Origin: Alphaproteobacteria bacterium
Lineage (GTDB): Bacteria > Pseudomonadota > Alphaproteobacteria > UBA6615
Reading direction: 5' to 3'
Assembly (NCBI GenBank): GCA_028279245.1
Contig: JANQOE010000121.1
Span: 16,954 to 80,953 of the forward strand
Length of the DNA: 64,000 nt
Below, in pieces: positions 1 through 8,464 of the stretch. The translations under genes were made by a program, and so were the position numbers. The notes under the pieces are model-generated. The model was not told the DNA's origin. It was given only the letters and a program-made list of their open reading frames with translations, and did not search any database. Numbering within the stretch: position 1 is the stretch's first letter; each line of letters starts with the position of its first letter.

Positions 1-953
1 TGGTCGTCGACCAGCATCGCCGGTTACTCGGGACGGTGACCGACGGCGACATCCGTCGCGCCATCCTGCGGGGCGATCCATTCGAGACGCCGGTTTCGGC
101 GATCATGTTCACCTCCCCCCGCACCTTGCGCTTGGGTGAACCCCAAGCCGAAGCGCTGGCCCTTATGCAACGCGAGAGCCTGCGCCACCTGCCGGTCATC
201 GATTTCGCCGGACGTGTCGCCGACCTGCTGACACTTGACGGCCTGCTGCAGGCACAGCCCCAATCCAACACGGTCGTCATCATGGCCGGCGGCAAGGGCA
301 TGCGGCTGCGCCCACTGACCACCAAGACACCGAAACCGATGCTCGACGTTGGCGGGCGGCCGATGCTCGAAACGATCGTCCGGCGCTGCGCCGACGCCGG
401 CTTCACCGAGATCTATCTCACCGTTCACTACCAGGCCGAAGTCATCAAAACCTACTTCGGCGACGGCCGCGAACTCGGCGTTAACATCCGGTATCTGCAG
501 GAGACCAAGCCCCTGGGAACCGCCGGCCCCCTAAGCCTACTGCCACCCAGCGAAGAACCGGTGGTCATCATGAACGGCGACATCCTGACGAAGGTCGATC
601 TGGCGCAGATCCTCGCCTACCACGCCGATAACGCGGCCGCCGCGACCATGGCGGTGCGCGAATACGCGATCCAAGTGCCCTATGGCATTGTCGATCTCGA
701 CGGCCATCGCATTGCCGGCCTGCGCGAGAAACCACAACACAGTCATTTCATCAACGCCGGCATCTATGTGTTGGGCCCGGACGCGATCAAGCTGATCCCG
801 CGGGACTGCCGCGTCGACATGCCCGACATGTTCGAACAACTCCGCCGCGCCGGCCGGCCCACCATGGCCTATCCGATCAGCGAGTACTGGGTCGACATCG
901 GCCACATCGACGATTATCTGCGCGCCAACGACGAATACGCCGCGTTCTTTTGA
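1..953 (+). CDS. CBS-domain sugar-1-phosphate nucleotidyltransferase (5' end outside window)
   Basis: The reading frame is open from base 3 and enters the window inside a CBS domain (residues reading VTDGDIRRAIL), so the start lies upstream; the GTG at 36 is not a convincing start. The rest of the CBS pair is followed by a nucleotidyltransferase domain with the signature AGGKGMRLRPLT and TPKPML, and a later NGDIL metal/sugar-phosphate motif. Proteins of this CBS plus NTP-transferase build (PtmE type) activate hexose or hexosamine 1-phosphates; PtmE makes GDP-glucosamine for legionaminic acid. A full-length paralogue lies at 27783-28886. The gene converges on gmd with only 14 bp between stops. 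The nucleotide and sugar used cannot be read from sequence. Confidence 0.88.
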   Translation, partial: VVDQHRRLLGTVTDGDIRRAILRGDPFETPVSAIMFTSPRTLRLGEPQAEALALMQRESLRHLPVIDFAGRVADLLTLDGLLQAQPQSNTVVIMAGGKGMRLRPLTTKTPKPMLDVGGRPMLETIVRRCADAGFTEIYLTVHYQAEVIKTYFGDGRELGVNIRYLQETKPLGTAGPLSLLPPSEEPVVIMNGDILTKVDLAQILAYHADNAAAATMAVREYAIQVPYGIVDLDGHRIAGLREKPQHSHFINAGIYVLGPDAIKLIPRDCRVDMPDMFEQLRRAGRPTMAYPISEYWVDIGHIDDYLRANDEYAAFF

Positions 954-975
954 TCTAAGCGCCTGATCTAAGCGC
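951..975. repeat. 12-bp tandem direct repeat spanning two convergent stop codons
   Basis: TGATCTAAGCGC occurs at 951-962 and again, identically, at 964-975, with one base between. The first copy supplies the TGA stop of the plus-strand nucleotidyltransferase. The second copy supplies, on the minus strand, the TAG stop of gmd (968-970). It looks like a short local duplication. It is not a clear terminator hairpin. Confidence 0.85.
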
Positions 976-2074
976 TCTGGCCACCCATCAGCGCCGCGCG
1001 GTCGGCATCGACCATCTCCCGCACCAACTCCTCGAACGATACCTTCGGCTTCCAGCCCAACACTCTCTCCGCTTTGCTGGCATCCCCTTGCAGGAAGTCG
1101 ACCTCGGTCGGCCGATAGTAGGTCGGGTCGATCCGCACCAAGGTGCGCCCGCTCGCCTCGTCGACGCCGACTTCATCCGGCCCCGCTCCCTGCCAGGAGA
1201 GGTAGGTGCCGACATGGGCAAACGCCGTCTCAACGAACGCCCGCACGGTGTGCGCCTTGCCGGTGGCCAGCACGAAGTCGTCCGGCGTCTCATGCTGCAC
1301 AATCCGCCACATGCCCTCCACATAATCCCGAGCATGCCCCCAGTCGCGCCGCGCATCGAGGTTGCCGAGGTACAGCACCTCCTGTTGCCCGCATGAGATC
1401 GCTGCGACCGCGCGCGATATCTTTCGGGTGACAAAGGTCTCCCCCCGCGTCGGCCCTTCATGATTGAACAGCACCCCGTTCGAGGCGTGGATGCCATAGG
1501 CTTCGCGGTAGTTCCGCGTGATCCAGTACGCGTAGACCTTGGCCGCACCATAAGGACTACGCGGCCGAAACGCCGTCTCCTCATCCTGCGGCGCCGGCGC
1601 ATCCCCGAACATTTCGGACGTAGAAGCCTGGTAAAACCTGGTCTTTTCCTCCAGCCCTAGAATACGGATCGCCTCCAGCATCCGCAGCGCCCCTAAAGCA
1701 TCGGCGTTCGCCGTGTACTCCGGCGTCTCAAAACTGACCTTGACGTGACTCTGCGCACCCAAATTGTAGATCTCGTCGGGTTGCACGTCCTGGACGATGC
1801 GGATCAGGTTGGTGGCATCCGTCAGGTCGCCATAGTGCATGACGAACCGCACGTTCTTTTCATGGAGATCCTGGTACAGATGCTCGACCCGCGCGGTATT
1901 GAACGACGATGACCGGCGCCGGATCCCGTGTACCGCATAGCCCTTGCCAAGCAATAACTCCGCCAGAAGGGCACCGTCCTGACCCGTCACGCCAGAGATC
2001 AACGCGTTTTTTCCGCCACCATCCTTAGCCGTCAACGCGCCAGCCCACTCTTGACGTTCATCAGCTGAACACAC
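968..2074 (-). CDS. gmd: GDP-mannose 4,6-dehydratase
   Basis: This 368-residue protein converts GDP-D-mannose to GDP-4-keto-6-deoxy-D-mannose, the branch point to GDP-fucose, rhamnose, perosamine and related sugars. An extended-SDR Rossmann motif ([14 protein letters not shown]) lies near residue 28. The catalytic Thr-Ser-Glu is in STSEMFG and the YxxxK pair in SPYGAAK, both typical of Gmd. The chosen GTG start at 2074 is preceded on the minus strand by GAAGGGA about six bases upstream. Compared with the family there are roughly 20 extra N-terminal residues, so an internal start is possible. It faces away from the regulator at 2134 across a 59-bp gap, and its product may feed enzymes in the downstream operon. 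A shorter Gmd-like paralogue is at 37127. Confidence 0.93.
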   Translation of the reverse strand: MCSADERQEWAGALTAKDGGGKNALISGVTGQDGALLAELLLGKGYAVHGIRRRSSSFNTARVEHLYQDLHEKNVRFVMHYGDLTDATNLIRIVQDVQPDEIYNLGAQSHVKVSFETPEYTANADALGALRMLEAIRILGLEEKTRFYQASTSEMFGDAPAPQDEETAFRPRSPYGAAKVYAYWITRNYREAYGIHASNGVLFNHEGPTRGETFVTRKISRAVAAISCGQQEVLYLGNLDARRDWGHARDYVEGMWRIVQHETPDDFVLATGKAHTVRAFVETAFAHVGTYLSWQGAGPDEVGVDEASGRTLVRIDPTYYRPTEVDFLQGDASKAERVLGWKPKVSFEELVREMVDADRAALMGGQSA

Positions 2075-2133
2075 TAACTTCCCTTCAACTGGACCGCCAC
2101 AGATTTAATCGCGACAGCGGGACAAAAGAGCCG

Positions 2134-2787
2134 ATGCCCAGCGACGCCAACGGCGTTTCGGACAGCAATGCCGGCGGCGACGACAGCAATGCCACGATCA
2201 CGCTCCGCGTCTTGGACGCGGTGCACACGAACAGCTCTGTTACACAACGTCGACTTGCCGGCGACCTTGGTATTGCTCTCGGTTTAACCAACGCATACCT
2301 GCGCCGTTGCATCGGTAAGGGCTGGGTGAAGGTCCGCCAGGCACCACCGAACCGGTACCTTTACTACCTGACACCAAAGGGTTTTGCCGAGAAGAGCCGT
2401 CTGACCGGCGAATACCTATCCGCCTCCTTTACGTTTTTCCGAAATGCGCGTCAGCAATGCACCGAAGTCCTGGGCGCTGCGGCCCAACGTCATTGGCATC
2501 GGATTGCGCTGTACGGTGCAAGTGAACTCGCTGAAGTCGCGTCACTTTGCGAAGCGCCAAGCATCCAGTTAGTCGGCATCGTCGACTCAGAAGCAAACAC
2601 TGAGGAGTTTGCCCATCTGCGCGTTTTCGCCGAACTGTCCGGTGCCGGACCGATCGATGCGGTCCTTTTGACTACATTGAAGGATCCGCAGGTCGTCTAT
2701 GAGTCCCTGCTCAATGAGCTGCCGGCCGAACGCATATTGCTCCCGCCTCTATTGCGGGTAACGCCGCTCGTCACTTCCGGAGATTGA
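2134..2787 (+). CDS. Winged-helix (MarR/EPS-associated type) transcriptional regulator
   Basis: The N-terminal third (about residues 20-95) reads as a winged helix-turn-helix: an ITLRVLDAV helix, a TQRRLAGDLGIALGLTNAYL helix-turn-helix and a wing containing YLYYLTPKGF. The C-terminal part (about 120-217) resembles a small Rossmann-like domain (IALYGASELAEV, then LVGIVDSE). Proteins of this build occur at the head of exopolysaccharide loci, sometimes annotated as EPS-associated MarR-family regulators. It is followed after 3 bp by the NusG paralogue, so the two probably form one regulatory module that controls the glycan operon. The effector is unknown. The ATG at 2134 has only a weak purine-rich tract upstream. 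Confidence 0.75.
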   Translation: MPSDANGVSDSNAGGDDSNATITLRVLDAVHTNSSVTQRRLAGDLGIALGLTNAYLRRCIGKGWVKVRQAPPNRYLYYLTPKGFAEKSRLTGEYLSASFTFFRNARQQCTEVLGAAAQRHWHRIALYGASELAEVASLCEAPSIQLVGIVDSEANTEEFAHLRVFAELSGAGPIDAVLLTTLKDPQVVYESLLNELPAERILLPPLLRVTPLVTSGD

Positions 2788-2790
2788 AGC

Positions 2791-3294
2791 ATGCAACGCT
2801 GGTTTGTTGTCCGTACACATCCACAAGGCGAGTTCAAGGCACTCGGCCACATCCTCCGGCAAGGCTTCGATGCTTACCTGCCCAAATACTTGAAGCGCCG
2901 CCGCCACGCCCGCAAGACGGATACGGTCCAATCGCCTTTATTCCCCCGATACTTGTTCGTTGGAATGGATCCCGAGCGCGCACGGTGGCGAGCGCTGAAC
3001 TCGACTGTTGGGGTGAGTGAACTGATTTGCCACGACGGTCGGCCGACACCACTGCCGGACGAGGTCGTCGAGGAGTTAAAGCGGCAGGAAGATGAGCGCG
3101 GTCTAGTCATGATCGGTCGGCGCACGACATTGCAGCCCGGCGACAAGGTGCAGATCACAGAAGGCGCGATGTCCGATCAAGTGGGCATCCTGCAGACGCT
3201 GTCAGACAATCAACGGGTCTTCTTGCTGCTCGAACTGCTTGGCCGGCAGGTCCAAGTGCAGATGCCCTTTGCCGCCATCGCTCCGGCAGCGTAG
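2791..3294 (+). CDS. NusG-paralogue transcription antitermination factor (RfaH/LoaP-like)
   Basis: This 167-residue protein has the NusG plan: an N-terminal NGN domain (WFVVRTHPQGE at the start, then AYLPKYLK and PLFPRYLFVGMD) and a C-terminal KOW domain (LQPGDKVQITEGAMSDQVGIL). Its position is diagnostic of a specialised paralogue rather than housekeeping NusG: it sits immediately upstream of a 46-kb one-strand polysaccharide operon and is not next to secE or ribosomal protein genes. RfaH, TaA, LoaP and UpxY-type factors ride RNA polymerase through long surface-polysaccharide or antibiotic operons and suppress termination. Here it probably loads in the leader at 3295-3430, where two inverted repeats are seen. 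Confidence 0.88.
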   Translation: MQRWFVVRTHPQGEFKALGHILRQGFDAYLPKYLKRRRHARKTDTVQSPLFPRYLFVGMDPERARWRALNSTVGVSELICHDGRPTPLPDEVVEELKRQEDERGLVMIGRRTTLQPGDKVQITEGAMSDQVGILQTLSDNQRVFLLLELLGRQVQVQMPFAAIAPAA

Positions 3295-3430
3295 CCCCTG
3301 CCAAACTATTCTTGACTCGCGCCGTTCATTTCATGAACAGTGCGCCCCAGCAGACCGCGTGCCGAGTCACCCGGTCTGCGGTAGCCTGCCCTAATCCCAG
3401 TAGTTCACAATCAGCAAACTCCGCCTCTCC
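3295..3430 (+). promoter_or_regulatory. Untranslated leader with two inverted repeats before the glycan operon
   Basis: This is the only sizeable gap between the antitermination factor and pseB. It holds a perfect 6-bp inverted repeat with a 3-nt loop (GTTCAT at 3324-3329, ATGAAC at 3333-3338) and a perfect 8-bp inverted repeat (GCAGACCG at 3350-3357, CGGTCTGC at 3372-3379) enclosing a 14-nt loop. A TTGACT at 3312-3317 resembles a -35 box, but the -10 at matching distance (GAACAG) is poor. NusG paralogues such as RfaH and LoaP are recruited at DNA/RNA hairpin elements in such leaders, so this is the natural candidate recruitment site. Function is inferred from position. Confidence 0.5.
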
Positions 3431-4462
3431 GTGCCCATCCGATCATTCGGTTCGCCAGCGCCGGAACTTGACGGCGCTTCGATTCTTGTTACAGGCGGCA
3501 CCGGATCATTTGGCAAGGCGTTCATTCGGTCGGTTCTGAACAGGTTCCGCCCGGCGCGCCTCGTGGTGTTCTCTCGCGATGAGTTGAAGCAGTACGAGAT
3601 GCAGACGGATCCGGCCCTTGTTGAGGAACCCAGTCTCCGGTTCTTCATCGGTGACGTCCGGGACGTTGGACGCCTTGAAACGGCCATGCGAGATGTTGAC
3701 ATCGTCATTCACACGGCCGCCCTCAAGCAAATACCTGCGGCAGAGTACAATCCGTTCGAATGCATCCACACCAATGTGCTCGGTGCGGAAAACGTCGTCC
3801 AGGCCGCTATACGCACCGGCGTTCGGCAAGTAATTGCTCTCTCAACGGACAAGGCCACCAACCCGATCAATTTGTATGGTGCGTCCAAGCTTGCGTCCGA
3901 CAAGATCTTTGTCGCTGGCAACAACATGGCCGGATCGGTCGGCACACGGTTTGCGGTCGTCCGATATGGCAATGTTCTGGGGTCGCGCGGCAGCGTCGTA
4001 CCATACTTTCGGCGGTTGATAGCTGACGGTGCGACCGAACTGCCTATTACCGACGATCGAATGACACGGTTCTGGATAACTTTAGAGCAAGGCGTAGCGT
4101 TTGTTTTGTCGTCCCTGGCCATCATGCAAGGGGGCGAGGTCTTCGTTCCAAAGATACCAAGCACCGATTTGATTACGCTGGTCGCCGCGATGGGCAGTGA
4201 TCAGATCACTCATCGTACGGTCGGCATTCGACCGGGCGAGAAGTTGCACGAAGTCCTCGTCTCCGAAGATGACGCACGTACTACACTGGACCTCGGCGAC
4301 CGTTACGTGATTCAACCCGCCTATCAGTGGTGGGACAGTTCCTGGAGTCGGCCAGCCGGTGCACTGCCGGTGCCCGAAGACTTTGAATATGCAAGCAATA
4401 GAAACGACGAGACAATCGATACTGCAGCTCTTCGAACGCTGCTAGAGCAAGCTGACATTTGA
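3431..4462 (+). CDS. pseB: UDP-GlcNAc 4,6-dehydratase (inverting), pseudaminic acid step 1
   Basis: PseB converts UDP-GlcNAc to UDP-2-acetamido-2,6-dideoxy-beta-L-arabino-hexos-4-ulose, the first step to CMP-pseudaminic acid. The 343-residue length fits the family. The Rossmann motif TGGTGSFGKAF is near residue 21, HTAALKQIP follows, and the catalytic Asp-Lys and Tyr-Lys are in STDKATNPINLYGASK, as in FlaA1/PseB. The Tyr separates it from the Met-type WbpM homologue at 47912. The start is GTG at 3431, first gene after the leader, and the stop overlaps the TTG start of pseC in a TTGA junction. Confidence 0.93.
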   Translation: MPIRSFGSPAPELDGASILVTGGTGSFGKAFIRSVLNRFRPARLVVFSRDELKQYEMQTDPALVEEPSLRFFIGDVRDVGRLETAMRDVDIVIHTAALKQIPAAEYNPFECIHTNVLGAENVVQAAIRTGVRQVIALSTDKATNPINLYGASKLASDKIFVAGNNMAGSVGTRFAVVRYGNVLGSRGSVVPYFRRLIADGATELPITDDRMTRFWITLEQGVAFVLSSLAIMQGGEVFVPKIPSTDLITLVAAMGSDQITHRTVGIRPGEKLHEVLVSEDDARTTLDLGDRYVIQPAYQWWDSSWSRPAGALPVPEDFEYASNRNDETIDTAALRTLLEQADI

Positions 4463-5673
4463 CAGAAAACCGGCCCTTTCTACCTTACGGCCGCCAGTCA
4501 ATCGACGACGACGACGTCGCCGCGGTTGCGGCCGTACTTCAGAGCGATTTCTTGACCACCGGTCCGGCTGTCGAAGCCTTTGAGCGGGCGTTCGCCGCCA
4601 AGGTTCAGGCCAACCACGCTGTTGCCGTCAGCAGCGGCACAGCCGCTCTCCACCTTGGTGTTGTGGCCCTTGGCCTAGGACCAGGGGACGCGGCTGTCGT
4701 GCCTTCCGTGACCTTCGTTGCTACGGCCAATGTCGTCAGGAACGCAGGCGCGGAAGTCGTATTCGCGGATGTCGATCCCGATACTGGGCTAATGCGGCCG
4801 CAAGACTTGGCAGGCGCGCTTGAGCGCGCGAGTGGCCAGAACGTGCGCGCGGTACTGCCCGTACACTTGAACGGTCAAGCTTGCGACATGACCGCAATAG
4901 CCGACATCTGTCGGGCGTACGGCCTAGCCACTATCGAGGATGCGTGCCACGCCCTGGGCGGTGCAATTACCGAAGCAGATGGTCGCCTAAACACTGTCGG
5001 CAATGGACGCTTCAGCCAACTGACAATGTTCTCCTTGCATCCCGTGAAGGCGATCGCGATGGGTGAGGGCGGCGTTCTCACAACAAATGACCCGGACAGC
5101 GAAGCAACACTGCACCGCCTCCGCAACCACGGGCTGACAAAGGATGTGGACGATTTCGTCGATCGCCACGCGGGGTTTGCTGCCGATGGACGGGTCAATC
5201 CTTGGTACTACGAAATGCATGCCCCAGGGTTCAACTACCGGGCATCCGATATTCACTGCGCTCTCGGCGAGTCCCAACTGGCAAAGCTCGACGGCTTTAT
5301 TGCGCGTCGCCACGCTATCGCCGATCTTTACGACAGGGCTCTCGCCGGCTTAGCGCCGATTGTCCGCCCCGTACCGCGCGTCCCATGGGCCAGCAGTGGT
5401 CACCACCTATATCCCGTGTTGGTCGATTTCGCGGCGATTGGACGGGATCGCGCTGCGGTTATGCATGCCCTGCGAGACCGCGGTGTGGGTACACAGGTGC
5501 ACTATATCCCAGTGCATCGGCAGCCATATTATAGAAGTCGTTACCTGGAAGCTGAGCTACCAGGCGCCGACGCTTATTATGCACGATGCCTAAGTCTGCC
5601 ACTCTTCCCGGCTATGACCGACGCTGACGTCTCGCGTGTCGTCGATGAACTGTCTCGCGTGGTTGAGCGTTGA
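4459..5673 (+). CDS. pseC: UDP-4-keto-6-deoxy-AltNAc C4 aminotransferase, pseudaminic acid step 2
   Basis: This is a 404-residue DegT/DnrJ/EryC1-family PLP enzyme that transfers an amino group from glutamate to C4 of the PseB product. Visible family marks are YGRQSIDDDDVAAV at the N-terminus, SSGTAALHLGV, FVATANVVRNAGAEVVFADVD, the EDACHALGG cofactor region and the Schiff-base lysine in LHPVKAIAMGEGG. NYRASDIHCALG and the C-terminal GVGTQVHYIPVHRQPYY are typical of PseC. The start is TTG at 4459, overlapping the pseB stop, so translation is likely coupled. Confidence 0.93.
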   Translation: MTENRPFLPYGRQSIDDDDVAAVAAVLQSDFLTTGPAVEAFERAFAAKVQANHAVAVSSGTAALHLGVVALGLGPGDAAVVPSVTFVATANVVRNAGAEVVFADVDPDTGLMRPQDLAGALERASGQNVRAVLPVHLNGQACDMTAIADICRAYGLATIEDACHALGGAITEADGRLNTVGNGRFSQLTMFSLHPVKAIAMGEGGVLTTNDPDSEATLHRLRNHGLTKDVDDFVDRHAGFAADGRVNPWYYEMHAPGFNYRASDIHCALGESQLAKLDGFIARRHAIADLYDRALAGLAPIVRPVPRVPWASSGHHLYPVLVDFAAIGRDRAAVMHALRDRGVGTQVHYIPVHRQPYYRSRYLEAELPGADAYYARCLSLPLFPAMTDADVSRVVDELSRVVER

Positions 5674-5750
5674 TCACGCGGACAGTGGCCGTCGTCCTTA
5701 CTCTAATGAAACAGCAGCCCGCACTGAGTCGACATACAGCTGCCTGATCA

Positions 5751-6572
5751 ATGGTTCAACGCGACAGCAACTGGGTCTTACGAGAGTACAACGAGGAGAA
5801 GTGGCCGTCCGTCCTGGCAAAGATCGACGCCCTATTGGCTTCGGGAGAAACGTCACTTGCGCGCGCGCTAACCATAGCCGTCAATGACCTCGGCAACCGC
5901 GACCCCGACCGGTTCATCAGGATCATGATCCGCGGCGAACCAATAACGCTGCCAATGTCATTCGCTTATGGCGGAAATCAGTCTTACATTTCATCCCACC
6001 TCCGCAACCTCACAGACCGCAACATCGGCGCTGTCGTCGAGCTCGGGAGTGGTTTTGGACGGAACCTGTTTTGGCTCTGGTTACAAGGCGGGCCGCGCGA
6101 CGTGCCGTATGTGGCATATGAATACACGGCCGCCGGACGCGCTTGCGCGGAACGACTCTCGACCCTCGAACCGGCCCTGAACCTGGTCAGCGCGCCATTC
6201 GACTTCAATGCGCCAGAGTTTGCAGCCCTTGGTGACGTCCATGGCGATGTGCTTGTCTTTACCTGTCACAGCTTTGAGCAGGTACCGGAAGCGTCTCGAG
6301 AGGTCTACGACGCGCTACTCGACCTCGCCAAGCCGGTCAGATGCGTTCATTTCGAACCGATTGGATGGCAAATTCGGGAAGAGAGTGAAGTCGTGTCACT
6401 CCATGGATCATCCAAAGAACATGCCACAAAGCACGACTACAATCGAAACCTCTGGTCACTCCTCAAACAGCTGGAAACCGAAGGAGCAATTGTCACCGAG
6501 GTTGTCGAACCAGAGTTCATGTGTATCAACCCAAAGAACGGTACAAGCTTGGTCCAGTGGCGGTCGGCTTGA
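5751..6572 (+). CDS. Putative class I SAM-dependent methyltransferase
   Basis: This 273-residue protein has the Rossmann motif I VVELGSGFGRNLF at about residues 95-107, followed by an acidic strand end (YVAYEYTAAGR) and VLVFTCHSFEQVP in the position of motif IV/post-I. The first 80 residues form an unassigned N-terminal extension. The family is not one I can name. It sits between pseC and the cytidylyltransferase, so it may methylate the pseudaminic acid, its N-acyl group or a neighbouring sugar. It is separated from pseC by a 77-bp gap with no recognisable signal. The next gene starts inside its stop codon if the TTG at 6569 is used. Confidence 0.6.
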   Translation: MVQRDSNWVLREYNEEKWPSVLAKIDALLASGETSLARALTIAVNDLGNRDPDRFIRIMIRGEPITLPMSFAYGGNQSYISSHLRNLTDRNIGAVVELGSGFGRNLFWLWLQGGPRDVPYVAYEYTAAGRACAERLSTLEPALNLVSAPFDFNAPEFAALGDVHGDVLVFTCHSFEQVPEASREVYDALLDLAKPVRCVHFEPIGWQIREESEVVSLHGSSKEHATKHDYNRNLWSLLKQLETEGAIVTEVVEPEFMCINPKNGTSLVQWRSA

Positions 6573-7417
6573 CCCGTTCCCCGAGAAAACCCAAGACCGT
6601 CGCGGTCGTCCAGGCGCGCTACGCATCAACGCGATTGCCTGGCAAAGTCCTGTTGAAACTACAGGGCCGGACAGTGCTGTCGCGCGTACTAGAGCGCGTT
6701 GTGGCCACCCCGGGCGTCGACCATGTCGTCTGCGCTGTGCCCGATGCTCCCGAAAATGATTGTGTGGCAGAGGAGGCGTTGGCCTGCGGCGTTAGCGTGT
6801 ATCGCGGTTCCGAGAACGATGTGCTGGACCGCACCTACCGAGCAGCAGCCCAGTACTCGCCGCGATGGGTTATGCGTGTGACAAGTGATTGTCCACTTGT
6901 GGATTCCGAAGTCTGCGGAGCCGTTGTTCAGCTGCTTATCAGCGCACGGGCCGACTATGCCTGCAACGTCACACCGCCGAGCTTTCCTCACGGTTTGGAT
7001 TGCGAGGTATTTACCTTTGCCTGGCTCGAACGTGCGGCAAACGACGCCCGCAAACCATCCGAACGAGAGCACGTCACTCAATACATGCGCACGCATCCGG
7101 AGTGTCGCATGGTGTCACTCGCCGGGCCGGGTGGTGACAGCGCGCTGCAACGCTGGACCTTAGACACGCCGACCGATCTCGAGTTCCTGCGCCAGCTCGT
7201 CGCTCTCCTACCTGAGGGCCGTGACGGCTGGAATTACCGGGTGCCGTTAGCAATCGTCGAAAGTCACCCTGAATTGGCAGCAATAAACGCTGGCTACGAC
7301 CGCTTTCACGGCCTGCGCCGATCGCTGACCGATGACGAGGCGGCCGGCTTCGCCGGCGGCCGGCGCGACATCAACCTAGGCGCCCATCCGGACGGGAGCC
7401 GAACATCACATCACTGA
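6569..7417 (+). CDS. SpsF/PseF-type cytidylyltransferase (probable CMP-pseudaminic acid synthetase)
   Basis: This GT-A-like nucleotidyltransferase has the signature VQARYASTRLPGKVL, MRVTSDCPLVD and TLDTPTDLEFL, all seen in SpsF-type proteins that take the place of PseF and couple CTP to the nonulosonic acid. Three in-frame starts exist: 6521, 6557 (GTG) and 6569 (TTG). I prefer 6569 because it forms the same TTGA stop/start overlap seen at the pseB/pseC and glutamate-mutase junctions and leaves few residues before the conserved core. In many genomes this domain is fused or adjacent to PseG; no PseG follows here. Assignment to CMP-Pse synthesis rests on family and context. Confidence 0.8.
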   Translation: MTRSPRKPKTVAVVQARYASTRLPGKVLLKLQGRTVLSRVLERVVATPGVDHVVCAVPDAPENDCVAEEALACGVSVYRGSENDVLDRTYRAAAQYSPRWVMRVTSDCPLVDSEVCGAVVQLLISARADYACNVTPPSFPHGLDCEVFTFAWLERAANDARKPSEREHVTQYMRTHPECRMVSLAGPGGDSALQRWTLDTPTDLEFLRQLVALLPEGRDGWNYRVPLAIVESHPELAAINAGYDRFHGLRRSLTDDEAAGFAGGRRDINLGAHPDGSRTSHH

Positions 7418-7442
7418 CCACAACGCGGCAACCGATCGCGAC

Positions 7443-8066
7443 ATGACCGAGTCCGACCAATTGCGGTTTTGGCGCGCTCAGTTTGGCAATGAATACACGC
7501 GCCGCGGCACCCATGCCGCCGCTCACCTGCGCGAACGCGCTGCGTTGTGGGCACCAATCATCGCCGCGCTGGCCGGCGCACCGCCAACGTCAATCCTTGA
7601 GGTCGGCGCCAACATCGGCAATAACTTGCGCGCGCTGCGCCAATTGACCGATGCCGAGTTATTCGCCGTCGAGCCCAACGCTATGGCGCGCGACCTGTTG
7701 ATTACCGACCAGGTCATCCCCGCTGCTAACGTCCACGACGGCCACGCGGCGGCCATGGATTTGCCGGACGCCGCCATCGACCTCGTATTTACCAGCGGGG
7801 TTTTGATCCATGTTCATCCCGACGACCTCGCCGAGTCCTGCCGCGAGATCCATCGCGTCGCATCGCGCTACATCGCATGCATCGAGTACTTTGCCGACCA
7901 GCCGCGCGAGGTTCCCTACCGCGGTCATGCCGAACGCCTGTTCACGCGCGATTTTGGCAGCTTTTGGCTTGACCTGTTTCCGGATCTCGAAACCGTCGAC
8001 TACGGCTTCATATGGAAACGCCTCACCGGACACGACAACCTGACCTGGTGGCTGTTTCGCAAGTGA
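7443..8066 (+). CDS. Pseudaminic acid biosynthesis-associated methylase
   Basis: This 207-residue SAM methyltransferase resembles the small family found specifically in pseudaminic-acid clusters. It opens with the characteristic LRFWRAQFGNEYTRR, then has motif I ILEVGANIGNNLRAL near residue 51, LFAVEPNAMA at the acidic strand, LVFTSGVLIHVHPDDL and the C-terminal RLTGHDNLTWWLF. Members are linked to flagellin or O-antigen pseudaminic acid by context, with the methylated atom not settled. Here it lies between the cytidylyltransferase and pseH; its stop overlaps the pseH GTG start. Confidence 0.85.
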   Translation: MTESDQLRFWRAQFGNEYTRRGTHAAAHLRERAALWAPIIAALAGAPPTSILEVGANIGNNLRALRQLTDAELFAVEPNAMARDLLITDQVIPAANVHDGHAAAMDLPDAAIDLVFTSGVLIHVHPDDLAESCREIHRVASRYIACIEYFADQPREVPYRGHAERLFTRDFGSFWLDLFPDLETVDYGFIWKRLTGHDNLTWWLFRK

Positions 8067-8464
8067 AGTTGATCGACGTCCACACCGCCGATGCGGCGGC
8101 ACAAGTGCTCTATCGCCTGCTTGAAGAACGTACGCCGGAAATCAATATCAGCCACCGCCGTCTACCGAGCTGGGAGGATCATCTGGCGTTCATCGCCTCA
8201 CGGCCCTACGACGCCTGGTACCTGATCGAGGCCCATAATCAGCTTATCGGCGCCATTTATCTGTCAAAGATGAGCGAGATCGGCGTTTTCATATTGCGGG
8301 ACCATCGCGGCCATGGCCATGGCAAGCGCGCTATCGAATTGTTGATGCAACGTCATCCGCGCGACCGCTTTCTTGCCAACATCAATCCAGCCAACCGACC
8401 GTCGATTGAGTTTTTTCAGGCGCTCGGCTTCCAGCATATCCAGAACACCTATGAAAAGCGTTGA
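8063..8464 (+). CDS. pseH: PseH-type GNAT N-acetyltransferase, pseudaminic acid step 3
   Basis: PseH acetylates the C4 amine of UDP-4-amino-4,6-dideoxy-AltNAc using acetyl-CoA. The 133-residue product shows GNAT features: LIEAHNQLIGAIYL (beta-bulge region), the coenzyme A loop DHRGHGHGKRAIELL near residues 83-97 and FLANINPANRPSIEFFQALGF near the C-terminus. The GTG at 8063 overlaps the upstream TGA (GTGA); a longer start at 8012 would run deeply into the methylase and is less likely. If another acyl group replaces acetyl on this amine, this step is where the downstream acyl cassette would compete or act in parallel. Confidence 0.82.
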   Translation: MKLIDVHTADAAAQVLYRLLEERTPEINISHRRLPSWEDHLAFIASRPYDAWYLIEAHNQLIGAIYLSKMSEIGVFILRDHRGHGHGKRAIELLMQRHPRDRFLANINPANRPSIEFFQALGFQHIQNTYEKR

